Assembly (NCBI RefSeq): GCF_900167045.1
Contig: NZ_FUXJ01000021.1
Location: forward strand, 1 to 51,424
Source of the DNA: Legionella maceachernii
Lineage (GTDB): Bacteria; Pseudomonadota; Gammaproteobacteria; Legionellales; Legionellaceae
Length of the DNA stretch: 51,424 nt
Reading direction: 5' to 3'
Position 1 is the stretch's first letter, and each line of letters opens with the position of its first letter. Both the position numbers and the translations under genes were made by a program. Of this stretch, positions 16,624 through 25,103 are shown in pieces. The notes beneath the pieces are model-generated. The model saw nothing but the letters and a program-made list of their open reading frames with translations, made no database searches and was not told where the DNA came from.

Positions 16624-17259
16624 CTAAGCAATGATAGAGAGTCCCAAAAGAACTCCGTGTTGAATGGGAATATTAGACACTGAACCCGATTCGGGGAAGG
16701 GATGAACATGAAACCGCGGATTACTACCAAAAACACCCTGATACAAAAGATTGAGATTCGTAATCTCGGTTAATGGATAACCAAAACCGGCTTGGACTTC
16801 TCCGGCTATTTCAGCCTTATTGTTGATCCTAAAACTATTAATTTGCCAATAGCGATAAGCAATCCCGCCTTTTAGTTGGGTAAAAAGCAGGCTTTCAGTT
16901 AAAGGATTTGCATTTGCTGTAACTAATAAATCAAACATCGGTCTCATGGTGGTTTGGACTGCATAACCTAAAGCAGCGATGGGACCTTGCGGAATTGCAA
17001 AACGCATTCGATTGCCAGTCTGTACACCTACCTCAAGACCAAAATTAGCTTGGGTTGCGGTAAGTAACTCAGCGGCTAATGCTAATCGCCCAACTGCCGT
17101 TTGCCCCTCCGAACGATGCATGTGTTGGTAATCGCTATACCCCAAACTAGCGACCAGAGTCCAGCGATTATCGAGGCTTTCAGGTGGTAAATAAGAATTA
17201 GCAAATACATTAAAGGATAAGAAACATCCTATTGTCATTAAGCACATTCTTTGTATCAT
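16624..17259 (-). CDS. Outer-membrane beta-barrel-like protein
   Basis: A 211-residue protein with a signal peptide (CLMTIGCFLSFNVFA, cut before NSYLPPES). The mature chain consists of alternating amphipathic strands (RWTLVASLGYSDY, LKGGIAYRYWQI, NLNLLYQGVFG) and ends in a beta strand, as in small OmpA/OmpW-like barrels. I chose the ATG at 17259 because AAGGAAGGGG lies just upstream and the signal peptide begins there; a longer start at 17304 would add 15 charged residues. It is likely an outer-membrane or porin-like protein; the function is unknown. Confidence 0.6.
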   Translation of the reverse strand: MIQRMCLMTIGCFLSFNVFANSYLPPESLDNRWTLVASLGYSDYQHMHRSEGQTAVGRLALAAELLTATQANFGLEVGVQTGNRMRFAIPQGPIAALGYAVQTTMRPMFDLLVTANANPLTESLLFTQLKGGIAYRYWQINSFRINNKAEIAGEVQAGFGYPLTEITNLNLLYQGVFGSNPRFHVHPFPESGSVSNIPIQHGVLLGLSIIA

Positions 17260-17547
17260 GCTTTCCCCTTCCTTCACTACCGCTCGGTGAATTTCCGTCT
17301 TCACGGAAATAACAGCTTATTTAACGTAACGATGCCCAAATTAAAACCATTCACGAAACAGTTCTCATTTTATACCCAAGATACTTTAAAATGCTAGGTT
17401 TTAAGCGACTTGATTTTGAGGTTTCGAAGGCTTTTTCATCGTTGCAATACCAATTAACCTGGGTCTCATACTATACTTATTTTTAAATTTGTCGACACTC
17501 GCTGCATACATTCGATTGATCATTAATTATCAAGAGGGAGAAATAAC

Positions 17548-18297
17548 ATGAGCAACGCATTAGCAGGAAAGGTTGCCTTAGTAACGGGTGGTTCACGCGG
17601 AATTGGTGCAGCGATTGCCAAACGTCTTGCTCGAGATGGAGCAACAGTAGCGCTAACTTATGTCAATAGCAAGGAAAAAGCAGAAACTGTCGTTGCAGAA
17701 ATTAAAGCAACAGGCGGCAGAGCTTTAGCCCTTTATGCGGATAGTGCAGATCCTAAGGCTATTTATTCAGCGGTGGAGAAAGTCATCGAAAATTTTCACC
17801 AACTGGATATTCTAGTGAATAATGCGGGTGTATTTATCATGGGTTCTGTCACTGATCCTACTTATAATCCCATCGATTTTGAAAAACAGTTTGCCATTAA
17901 TGTCAAAGGAATAGCCGCCGCTGTTTTTGCTGCAGCCAAATACTTGCGTGAAGGCGGGCGAATTATTTCCATTGGATCAATAGCAGGTGATTTTTCCATT
18001 ATTCCGGGAGTGGGTGATTACTCAGCCACCAAAGGTGCTGTCGCCGCCTATACAAGAGGATGGGCGAGGGATTTTGGTCCTAAAGGAATTACTGTTAATG
18101 TCGTGCAACCTGGACCTATTGACACCGATATGAATCCAGCAGACTCCGAGCTGGCCGAAACTCTAAAACCAACCATACCGCTCGGTCGCTATGGAAAACC
18201 CGAAGAAGTCGCCGCAGCAGTCGCCTTTCTAGCGAGTCCAGAGGCTTCTTTTATCACAGGGACAACCTTAAATGTGGATGGCGGCGTTTTAGCTTAG
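17548..18297 (+). CDS. SDR-family oxidoreductase (FabG-like)
   Basis: A 249-residue classical short-chain dehydrogenase/reductase. It has the NAD(P)-binding TGGSRGIG (residues 11-18), NNAG near 91, the catalytic Ser in IISIGSIAG, YSATK with the active Tyr and Lys, and the C-terminal FITGTTLNVDGG. It reduces or oxidises a carbonyl/alcohol with NAD(P)H. The conserved S-R after TGG suggests NADP use. A good ribosome-binding site (GAGGGAG) precedes the ATG. It stands alone upstream of ETF-QO; the substrate is unknown. Confidence 0.85.
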   Translation: MSNALAGKVALVTGGSRGIGAAIAKRLARDGATVALTYVNSKEKAETVVAEIKATGGRALALYADSADPKAIYSAVEKVIENFHQLDILVNNAGVFIMGSVTDPTYNPIDFEKQFAINVKGIAAAVFAAAKYLREGGRIISIGSIAGDFSIIPGVGDYSATKGAVAAYTRGWARDFGPKGITVNVVQPGPIDTDMNPADSELAETLKPTIPLGRYGKPEEVAAAVAFLASPEASFITGTTLNVDGGVLA

Positions 18298-18410
18298 TTA
18301 GAGTCTTTAAAAGCGCAAAGAGAGTCTTCCGGTCACGTCACTCGCGATTCGCTTGATCTTCCGCGTAAGAAAAGCGATGATTTTCAATTTGGATTAATTT
18401 GGGAGACAGT

Positions 18411-20039
18411 GTGGAGCACGAATCAATGGAGTATGACGTCGTCATTGTCGGCGCCGGTCCCGCTGGATTATCAGCTGCTATCAAACTAAAACAATTAGCC
18501 GCAAAGGCAGGTAAAGAAATAACCGTTTGTGTTCTTGAAAAAGGAGCACAAGTCGGCGCTCACATTCTTTCTGGAGCAGTGCTGGAGCCACGCAGTTTAA
18601 AAGAACTACTTCCTGAGAATTGGCAAGAAGCCCCTCTGAATACCCCAGTCGCTGAGGATTTCTTTTACTTTTTGTCTAGCCAGCGCGCTTATCGCCTCCC
18701 CACACCACGGCAGATGCACAACCATGGCAATTATATTATCAGTCTAGGAGAGCTTTGCCGTTTTCTCGCAATACAAGCCGAAAAGCTCGGTTGCGAAATC
18801 TATCCTGGCTTTGCAGCGGCCAAAGTCCTTTATAATGAAAATGATCAGGTGATAGGTGTTGCTACCGGCGACGTTGGAATCGACAAAACCGGAAATAAAT
18901 CATCCAATTATCAGCCTGGTATGTATTTATATGCCAAACAAACCCTTTTCGCAGAAGGTTGCCGCGGACAACTGAGTCAAATGCTGATGCAGCACTTTCA
19001 CCTGCGCGATGAAGCGCAACCGCAAACCTATGCCCTAGGCATTAAGGAAATATGGCGAGTCTCAGAAGCTAAGCATCAACCTGGCAGAGTGATTCATACG
19101 ATTGGTTGGCCCTTGGATAATCAAACATACGGTGGTTCTTTTATTTATCATTTCTCCAATCATCGCGTTGCTCTTGGCTTTGTTATCGGTCTGGACTATC
19201 AAAATCCTTGGCTTAATCCTTTTGGCGAATTTCAGCGTTTCAAAACCCACCCACTGGTTAAAGATTTACTCACCGGTGGTGAGCGCATAAGCTATGGGGC
19301 TCGAGCATTGAATGAAGGCGGTTGGCAATCCATTCCTAAGCTTACTTTTCCGGGTGGTGCTTTAATTGGTGATGCGGCAGGCTTTCTCAATGTACCCAAA
19401 ATCAAAGGCACACACACCGCCATGCAATCAGGTATGCTTGCTGCTGAAGCCTGTTTCGAACTGTTAATCCAAGAGCAAAAAACTGAAGTCGAACTTAAAG
19501 CCTATTCTGAAAAAATAAAGCGCTCCTGGATCACTAAAGAATTATATAAAGTGAGAAACATTCGCCCTGGGTTTCGTTACGGATTATGGTTTGGATTAGT
19601 GAACGCTGCCTTTGAAACTTACCTCAGTTTTGGTAAATCCCCCTGGACCTTGAAAAATCATGAAGATTACACCAGCCTAATTCCTGCCGATAAAGCAAAA
19701 AAAATAGAATACCCCAAACCCGATGGCGTTTTAACCTTTGATAAACTTTCATCAGTTTATCTGTCGAATACTTATCATGAAGAAAATCAGCCCTGCCATC
19801 TAAAATTACGTAACCCCATTCTCGCCATTAAAGTGAATTATCAACAATATGCCTCGCCTGAAACGCGCTACTGCCCCGCCGCTGTCTATGAAATTGTTGA
19901 GGAAGAGAAAGGTCCAAGACTACAAATTAATGGGCAAAACTGCATTCACTGCAAAACTTGTGATATAAAAGATCCGCGTCAAAATATTGTGTGGCAAGCA
20001 CCCGAAGGCGGCGGCGGACCCAATTACGTTGATATGTAG
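18411..20039 (+). CDS. Electron-transfer flavoprotein-ubiquinone oxidoreductase
   Basis: This membrane-associated enzyme passes electrons from reduced ETF, fed by fatty-acid and amino-acid dehydrogenases, to the quinone pool. The FAD-binding GAGPAGLSAA is near the N-terminus, GALIGDAAGF in the middle, and the C-terminal cluster region reads CPAAVYEI...CIHCKTCDIKDPRQNI. The last part supplies the Cys ligands of the 4Fe-4S centre and ends GGGGPNYVDM, typical of the family. The start is probably the GTG at 18411: VEHESMEYDVVIVGAGP lines up with the family pattern MEREYMEFDVVIVGAGP, and GGGAG lies upstream. The ATG at 18426 is an alternative. About 542 residues, a normal length. Confidence 0.9.
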   Translation: MEHESMEYDVVIVGAGPAGLSAAIKLKQLAAKAGKEITVCVLEKGAQVGAHILSGAVLEPRSLKELLPENWQEAPLNTPVAEDFFYFLSSQRAYRLPTPRQMHNHGNYIISLGELCRFLAIQAEKLGCEIYPGFAAAKVLYNENDQVIGVATGDVGIDKTGNKSSNYQPGMYLYAKQTLFAEGCRGQLSQMLMQHFHLRDEAQPQTYALGIKEIWRVSEAKHQPGRVIHTIGWPLDNQTYGGSFIYHFSNHRVALGFVIGLDYQNPWLNPFGEFQRFKTHPLVKDLLTGGERISYGARALNEGGWQSIPKLTFPGGALIGDAAGFLNVPKIKGTHTAMQSGMLAAEACFELLIQEQKTEVELKAYSEKIKRSWITKELYKVRNIRPGFRYGLWFGLVNAAFETYLSFGKSPWTLKNHEDYTSLIPADKAKKIEYPKPDGVLTFDKLSSVYLSNTYHEENQPCHLKLRNPILAIKVNYQQYASPETRYCPAAVYEIVEEEKGPRLQINGQNCIHCKTCDIKDPRQNIVWQAPEGGGGPNYVDM

Positions 20040-20109
20040 GTTGGCTGTACGAGAATTGTATGAGGGAAGTTGTTATTTCGTAGCAACAGAGTTAGACTTG
20101 CAGCCGTTC

Positions 20110-20186
20110 GTCCCGGTGGCACAGCTGGATAGCGCAGCCCCCTCCTAAGGGGCAGGTCGGAGGTTCAAATCCTCTCCGGGACGCCA
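20110..20186 (+). tRNA. tRNA-Arg (anticodon CCT)
   Basis: A 77-nt cloverleaf. The acceptor stem GTCCCGG pairs with CCGGGAC. The anticodon stem-loop GCCCC-CTCCTAA-GGGGC has anticodon CCT, reading AGG. The T arm is GGAGG-TTCAAAT-CCTCT. CCA is encoded at 20184-20186. Its 3' half is the attachment site of the downstream mini-island. Confidence 0.95.
20139..20186. repeat. Attachment site (left) in the tRNA-Arg 3' end
   Basis: A 48-bp stretch that recurs at 23192-23239 with one base change (GGAGGTTC versus GGAGATTC). It marks the left boundary of the integrase-bearing island. Confidence 0.85.
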
Positions 20187-20243
20187 CTTAAATCAATGGG
20201 TTGCAACTTTAAATCAAGATTATTTTAAGTTAATTATTTTCTG

Positions 20244-20265
20244 GGGCCTACATGGGGGCCTAAAA
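20244..20265. repeat. 22-bp direct repeat, left copy
   Basis: The sequence built on GGGCCTACATGGGGGCC plus TAAAA occurs here and again identically at 23056-23077, near the other island end. It may be an integrase arm-binding site. Confidence 0.6.
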
Positions 20266-20304
20266 TTTTTAACTAAAGCAATATTAAAAGGAGTTGATAG
20301 ACAA

Positions 20305-20454
20305 ATGAATACAAATCTATCAGACATAACATTGGATGATGCAACAAAATTATTAATTAATTGGCTACGCACACCCGATCATGGTAGCTATCTCAAATAT
20401 GGCTATGACATATATCTACCATCGTTACTTACTGTTTACTTAAACAAAAGATAA
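20305..20454 (+). CDS. Small hypothetical protein (49 aa) in the mini-island
   Basis: ATG with AAAGGAG about 12 bases upstream opens a 49-residue frame (MNTNLSDITLDDATKLLINW, then LRTPDHGSYLKYGYDIYLPS). The protein is not recognised. It runs opposite to the integrase, close to the att site, where small excisionase or orphan genes are common. The size leaves real doubt. Confidence 0.35.
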   Translation: MNTNLSDITLDDATKLLINWLRTPDHGSYLKYGYDIYLPSLLTVYLNKR

Positions 20455-20605
20455 ATTGATCATTTAGAAATAGATAGAAGATTAATATCTCTTTCTCCTC
20501 TCTTTTATAATGCGGCCTGGCGACGTATACCATACATAATCTCATTTATTTTTTTATCTCGTTTCATTCCTTGTCCTATTGATAAATACATTCTAATCGC
20601 TTAAT

Positions 20606-21886
20606 TCATATAACTTGTTTTTGAATAAAATCACTCCATGCTATCCAGGCATTTTTTTGCTCAGTTAGATAAGTAGCCCTTTGATATACCGCAACTAATT
20701 TATTGACTGGTTGGTGATTCAGCATTCGCTCAATCACATGTGGTTCTGTCTTCAAATACTCGCCCCAAGCAGTCGCAGCAGTCCTCCTTAGATCATGAAT
20801 ACTAAATGGAGCCATATCCGTAAGAAGCGCTGTATCTAATTTTTTCTTTTTGGCACCCTTTGCCACACCACGTAACCGCCCAATAAGCCCTGTTAATGTA
20901 TCCTCATGAATATGACCTTTACTCGATATTCGACCTCCGTAAAAAACAAAAGGATGTGAACTGGATATAAGGCTTAATTGTTGAATTAGCTCTACTGCCA
21001 GAGAAGATAGATATATTGTATGACTTTGGCGATTCTTTGTTTTTTCAGCAGGAAGACTCCATACCCCATCATTGAGATTTAATTCATCCCATCTCATAGA
21101 AGCTACCTCCCCACGACGTGCGCCAGTGAGAATTAATAGTTTAATTGCTGTAGCAATAATGATTGAAGTTGTTGATGATTGTTTAGATGTAGAGGTTGTG
21201 TCGCTTGCTTGATCTAGGGCTAGCCAGACTCTGCGTAACTCATCCAAAGATAGAACCCTGTCACGAGGTCTATTAGCCGTGGCAGCGAAATCTTTTGGTT
21301 TTAAAGTTCGTGCTGGATTTTGCTCTATCAAATTGCGCGTCAAAGCATAATCAAGCATTAAATTAAGTGTTGTAAGCGCTTTCCTAGTCTCTTCCCTAAT
21401 ACCTTTTCTGGTCATTGCATCTAGCACCATTGCCAAATGAGCACGGGTAATATCACGCGCTAAAAGCTTACCTAGTGAATTCTTAAGATGAAGACGCCAT
21501 CGATCTTCATGGCGTTTAATCCATTTAGCAGTTACTTGTTCTGCTACTTTTTCAAAAGCAATCCAATGCTCAAAAAGGACTTGCATCGTTACCGCTTGCG
21601 TATTTTCCGCAACAGCAGCGGCCCGTGCAGAGCGAGGATCGATACCTGAAGCAACATATTTGCGCAACTCAAGCACTTGTTCGCGAGCATCCTCTATAGA
21701 AACATCATTTACTGAACCAAGCGTCATCTTATTTAAACGCCGTTCGCCGGGAAGACTAAAAATGAAAATCCAACTTTTAGCACCACTAGGACGCACACGT
21801 AAAAATAACCCATTGCCATCGTGTTTTTTGTATTCTTTATCCTTTGGCAGTGCTTCTTTAATATCTTTCTTTTTTAATTTACTCAT
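20606..21886 (-). CDS. Tyrosine-type integrase (P4-like)
   Basis: A 426-residue site-specific recombinase. The N-terminal DUF4102-type arm-binding domain begins KKKDIKEALPKDKEYKKHDG with GLFLRVRPSGAKSW. The catalytic domain has TGARRGE (Arg near 256), HDLRRTAATAWG (His and Arg near 363) and HQPVNKLVAVYQR with the nucleophile Tyr near 399. Its length is normal. It sits next to tRNA-Arg(CCT), whose 3' end is duplicated at the far side of the island. This integrase type uses tRNA genes, so it probably catalysed that insertion. It appears intact. Confidence 0.92.
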   Translation of the reverse strand: MSKLKKKDIKEALPKDKEYKKHDGNGLFLRVRPSGAKSWIFIFSLPGERRLNKMTLGSVNDVSIEDAREQVLELRKYVASGIDPRSARAAAVAENTQAVTMQVLFEHWIAFEKVAEQVTAKWIKRHEDRWRLHLKNSLGKLLARDITRAHLAMVLDAMTRKGIREETRKALTTLNLMLDYALTRNLIEQNPARTLKPKDFAATANRPRDRVLSLDELRRVWLALDQASDTTSTSKQSSTTSIIIATAIKLLILTGARRGEVASMRWDELNLNDGVWSLPAEKTKNRQSHTIYLSSLAVELIQQLSLISSSHPFVFYGGRISSKGHIHEDTLTGLIGRLRGVAKGAKKKKLDTALLTDMAPFSIHDLRRTAATAWGEYLKTEPHVIERMLNHQPVNKLVAVYQRATYLTEQKNAWIAWSDFIQKQVI

Positions 21887-21994
21887 AACTACCCAACATC
21901 ATATTAATTTGTGCAAGCCTGCCTTGCATAATTATGGCTTATGTAATTACCCAATTCGGGAGGACACTGTCTCCCGAATCTAGGTAAATATTGC

Positions 21995-23017
21995 TCATGC
22001 CTTATTTAGCTCTCTCTCTAACTCTTCAATTGTGGGTAAACTGGTTTTTATTTCTTCAGGCAAAGCTTCTGTCAGTCTATATTCAGCTAAGCCAATTGGT
22101 TTATTGATATCACGCAAGGCGTACTCAGCAACTACGTTGTCCTTGGTTTTACATAAAATGAGACCAATAGATGGGTTATCAGTAGGATGTTTAACGAGGT
22201 CATCCACAACAGAGAGATAAAAATTCAATTTTCCGGCATATTCTGGCTTAAAGTCTTTGTCTTTAAGCTCAATGACTACAAAACAACGTAGCTTTAAGTG
22301 ATAAAAAAGCAAATCAATGTAAAAATCTTTTTCTGCTACCTCAAGATGATATTGCCTACCTACAAATGCAAAACCAGCGCCTAGCTCGAGTAAGAACTTT
22401 TCCATATGTTCTATTAAGCCTTTTTCTACTTCTCTTTCGTGAGCTTCTTTGCCAATAGTTAGAAAATCAAAAATATAAGGATCTTTTAGGGTATTATTTG
22501 CTAAATCAGAAAATGGCGAAGGTAACTTTGTTTTAAAATTAGTAACAGCCTTTCCCTCTCTATTATATAAATTTGTTTCCACTTGAATAGATAAAATAGT
22601 ACGGGACCAGCCATGCTCTATAGCTTTGCGAATATAAAACTGCCGTGCGTTTTTATCTGAAACTTGATACATAAGAAGAATGTTATGCCCCCAAGGCAAT
22701 TGGTCAACAGCCTGTTGACCAATTTCATCCAAGCTATATTCCTCCGCAAAACGTCGCATGTATTTTAAGTTTTGAGGACTAAAACCTTTCATTTCCGGAA
22801 ATTCATGGCGTAAATCTTTACTTAATTGAGCAATAACTTTTGTGCCCCAACCATGTACGGTCTGGGATTGAATAATTTGAGTTCCAATATGGTGATAAAG
22901 TAAAATTAACTCCTGATTAACCTTGAATGCCGCTCTCATACGAGATGCTGCTACTCTATTTTTCAAGTTGCTCAGGAAATCTGTATAAGAGGCATCCATA
23001 AATTGTTGTGTCATCAT
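21995..23017 (-). CDS. YhcG-type PDDEXK nuclease (DUF1016)
   Basis: A 340-residue protein with the DUF1016 N-terminal region (AFKVNQELILLYHHIGTQII, then KGFSPQNLKYMRRFAEEYSL) and a C-terminal PDDEXK nuclease domain. That domain shows YIDLLFYHLKLRCFVVIELK with the conserved Asp and E-x-K, followed by the Gln/Asn-type helix. YhcG proteins are carried by genomic islands, often beside restriction systems, and are thought to process DNA. Here it is the only cargo with the integrase. A degenerate relative lies at 44577-44944. The family assignment is firm; the biological role is open. Confidence 0.85.
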   Translation of the reverse strand: MMTQQFMDASYTDFLSNLKNRVAASRMRAAFKVNQELILLYHHIGTQIIQSQTVHGWGTKVIAQLSKDLRHEFPEMKGFSPQNLKYMRRFAEEYSLDEIGQQAVDQLPWGHNILLMYQVSDKNARQFYIRKAIEHGWSRTILSIQVETNLYNREGKAVTNFKTKLPSPFSDLANNTLKDPYIFDFLTIGKEAHEREVEKGLIEHMEKFLLELGAGFAFVGRQYHLEVAEKDFYIDLLFYHLKLRCFVVIELKDKDFKPEYAGKLNFYLSVVDDLVKHPTDNPSIGLILCKTKDNVVAEYALRDINKPIGLAEYRLTEALPEEIKTSLPTIEELERELNKA

Positions 23018-23055
23018 AACTCCTTATGTATTGCAGGTTGGATTAAATGCATTCA

Positions 23056-23077
23056 GGGCCTACATGGGGGCCTAAAA
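23056..23077. repeat. 22-bp direct repeat, right copy
   Basis: Identical to 20244-20265. Both copies have the same orientation and lie inside the att sites, 58 bases from the left att and 114 bases from the right att. Confidence 0.6.
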
Positions 23078-23191
23078 ATAAATAGATTAAAGCGGATCTT
23101 ACTAGACGAACATGGACAAATCAATCAATAATAGCAATGATTTTAAAGGATAATTAGACAAAGAAAGATAATCGGAGATAATATTTATTGC

Positions 23192-23239
23192 CCCTCCTAA
23201 GGGGCAGGTCGGAGATTCAAATCCTCTCCGGGACGCCAA
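23192..23239. repeat. Attachment site (right), tRNA-Arg 3' fragment
   Basis: It repeats the last 48 bases of tRNA-Arg(CCT), including CCA, with one mismatch. It cannot form a full tRNA, as the 5' half is absent. It defines the right end of the roughly 3.1-kb island. Confidence 0.85.
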
Positions 23240-23254
23240 TAAAATTAGGTCTAT

Positions 23255-23305
23255 TCCGAAGACATCGGTTACAAACTATACCGGAGATATCGGTAGCAGA
23301 GGTTA
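23255..23305. repeat. Two imperfect 25-bp tandem repeats beside the right att site
   Basis: TCCGAAGACATCGGTTACAA and ACCGGAGATATCGGTAGCAG are two units with a 25-bp period. Each has a small inverted repeat (CCGA...TCGG or ACCG...CGGT). They may be a protein-binding site or the remains of an IS end. Confidence 0.35.
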
Positions 23306-23346
23306 AACAAACTTAGCTCATCAAATTTAGTTAAGATTGCAAGAGG

Positions 23347-23574
23347 CTAACCTCTACCCGCTTTAGGGCCTTTAGGACCTCTGGGCAGTGGAGGAGGAGA
23401 TGGTGCTGCCGGATTTGTTGGAATTCCATAGCCACCTGCTTCCTTCCCAACGGGTTGGATTAAGTTTATCTTTAATTTTCCACCTGCCAATCGTTCTAGT
23501 TTTTTGTCCGATAAATTCCTAATATTCTCTTCAAATGTACATACCAGATGCTGAATAGTTTTTTTACGGTTCAT
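23347..23574 (-). CDS. Small protein with GG-type leader and proline-rich tail (RiPP/bacteriocin-like)
   Basis: A 75-residue protein. Residues 1-32 look like a double-glycine leader: NIRNLSDKKLERLAGG has the L-S-D-x-x-L-x-x-x-x-GG pattern that C39 transporters cleave. The remaining 43 residues are Pro/Gly/Lys/Arg-rich (AAPSPPPLPRGPKGPKAGRG), like proline-rich antimicrobial peptides. GAGG upstream of the ATG supports translation. No transporter, modification enzyme or immunity gene is visible nearby. It could instead be an unrelated Pro-rich protein; the precursor role is inferred. Confidence 0.5.
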   Translation of the reverse strand: MNRKKTIQHLVCTFEENIRNLSDKKLERLAGGKLKINLIQPVGKEAGGYGIPTNPAAPSPPPLPRGPKGPKAGRG

Positions 23575-23819
23575 AGCTTCATCCTCATATTTGGGCTATT
23601 GGGACATGATTATAATTTTAGTCCAAAAAGAGTATAGAATTGGTAGAAAAGCTGAGGCAATTGCAATGGAGCCTTTGATAAAAAGTCGTAGGGGAAAAAA
23701 TATAGCTGTTCTTATACAATTTTTTACAGCAAAGTAACTAAATAGCAAGAGTATTTTGATTCACTTCTAGGCGGTTAAGTGAATCCTGGAGACATAAATA
23801 ACATTTTAGACTAAGGCTA

Positions 23820-24131
23820 TTATTTAAAAATCGTTTCCTTCACCTCAAACACTCTTCTCTCCGCCGAAAATTTATTTTTAAATAGAGTAACTCCTTTTTC
23901 CCGCATTATTGGTGCAAATTCGGTAAAATAATGGTCCAACGCTTGTCTATTCTCTAACTGGTACTGAATGGTCAGTTTTTCCTTATCAGAGATTACTTTC
24001 TCTGGCATTAGAATACTGGCTTGAATAAATCCTGGAAATTGCACCATTTCTGTAATATGACTCTTTAACCATACTTGAAATTCAGGATAAATGTCAGCAT
24101 CAATTGATAAATTCACTTCGTAAATAATCAT
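23820..24131 (-). CDS. DUF4286 family protein
   Basis: A 103-residue protein beginning MIIYEVNLSIDADIYPEFQV, with FPGFIQASIL and the later LTIQYQLENRQALDHYFTEF. This matches the small ferredoxin-like-fold DUF4286 family, related to antibiotic-monooxygenase-type dimers. The start was set at 24131 because AAGGA lies five bases before this ATG; an upstream ATG would add five residues. The function is unknown. Confidence 0.75.
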   Translation of the reverse strand: MIIYEVNLSIDADIYPEFQVWLKSHITEMVQFPGFIQASILMPEKVISDKEKLTIQYQLENRQALDHYFTEFAPIMREKGVTLFKNKFSAERRVFEVKETIFK

Positions 24132-24146
24132 ATTTTCCTTATACAC

Positions 24147-24549
24147 TAAGTAATCAAAAACGCTAATTTATATCTGAGAAGATGGTTAAAGTAACTTGGT
24201 TTGGCACACCGAGTGACTATGCTTTTCTCATCGTATGTGAAAACACAGCAAAATTCATCATACCAATGGTATGAACCCTCTGTTCATGCTACCAAGAACC
24301 CATACTCGGGACATCCCCTGCTTGGTATGAACGGGCAAATTATCGACGCCGAATGGTTTACTGGCCACGCTCACTCTTAGCGGAGTTTGGTACAATTATA
24401 CCCGACGATTTGGAGAATCAGGACGTAATAATACTTTGATCCTAGCAATCGGCCTTAGCCCAATTTTGATCTGCGCTGCATGGTCAGTTAAATCGAAATG
24501 CTTTTGCGCGATTATTCTTTTCGCCCCATTAAATAGAATGGTCTTATCC
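24147..24549. other. Intergenic region without recognisable gene
   Basis: About 400 bases between two minus-strand genes. I see only short frames, plus two copies of GGTATGAAC and a related inverted GTTCATGCTACC around 24265-24350. There is no RNA gene or clear promoter. Confidence 0.4.
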
Positions 24550-25047
24550 TTATTTCCGAATGTGTTGATTATAATAGACAGGAATTTTTCCTAATGCATA
24601 AGAGGCTGCTGAATTTTGTTTTTGCGATCTTTTCCCAGAAAAAACAACTGTTTCAGAGAATAGAATGGCTTCCGACTTCTTTTTAAATAACCAAGCAAAA
24701 CAAATGGTACCAGGAGGAATCCCGTCTATAGGCTTAGAACCGGCAATTCCGGTGGTAGCGATGACAATATTTGCATTCGATAATTTCGCAGCGCCGTGTG
24801 CCATTTCTTTAGCTACCTCCTCGCTGGTTAAATTAAACTGCTTGATTGTTTTCTGTCTTACACCCAGCACTTTTACCTTGGCTTCTTCTGAATAGACTAC
24901 AAACCCAGCATCTAACACTTCGCCACTATTAGAAATTTTACTTAAACTATTAATGATATATCCTGCAGTACAGGACTCTGCTGTACTTAATTTTAATTGA
25001 TGCGTTTTTAAATAAGAGATCAGTTCTTTTAGTTCTTGTTGATTCAT
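24550..25047 (-). CDS. CinA C-terminal family amidohydrolase (PncC-like)
   Basis: A 165-residue stand-alone CinA-C domain. It has STAESCTAGYI near the N-terminus (the Ser/Thr-rich active loop), VVYSEEAKVKVLGV, and ATTGIAGSKPIDGIPPGTIC, the signature glycine-rich loop. The family deamidates nicotinamide mononucleotide to nicotinate mononucleotide in NAD recycling. I place the start at the ATG at 25047, where AAAGGA stands six bases upstream; the TTG at 25053 is less likely. The family is confident; activity is inferred. Confidence 0.85.
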   Translation of the reverse strand: MNQQELKELISYLKTHQLKLSTAESCTAGYIINSLSKISNSGEVLDAGFVVYSEEAKVKVLGVRQKTIKQFNLTSEEVAKEMAHGAAKLSNANIVIATTGIAGSKPIDGIPPGTICFAWLFKKKSEAILFSETVVFSGKRSQKQNSAASYALGKIPVYYNQHIRK

Positions 25048-25103
25048 TTTCAATCCTTTGATTCATTCTAAAGTTTAGTGAAATTACCATTTTCAACACG
25101 ATA

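Noticed and set aside
16442-16627. A 61-codon frame in the gap before the outer-membrane gene
   Set aside because: It runs through REP-like palindromes, has odd composition and no ribosome-binding site.
23192-23239. A second tRNA-Arg gene
   Set aside because: Only the 3' half is present, so no acceptor stem or D arm can form; it is the right att site.
20101-23240. A phage-defence system of the restriction-modification type at the tRNA island
   Set aside because: Only a YhcG nuclease is present, with no methylase, specificity subunit or helicase.
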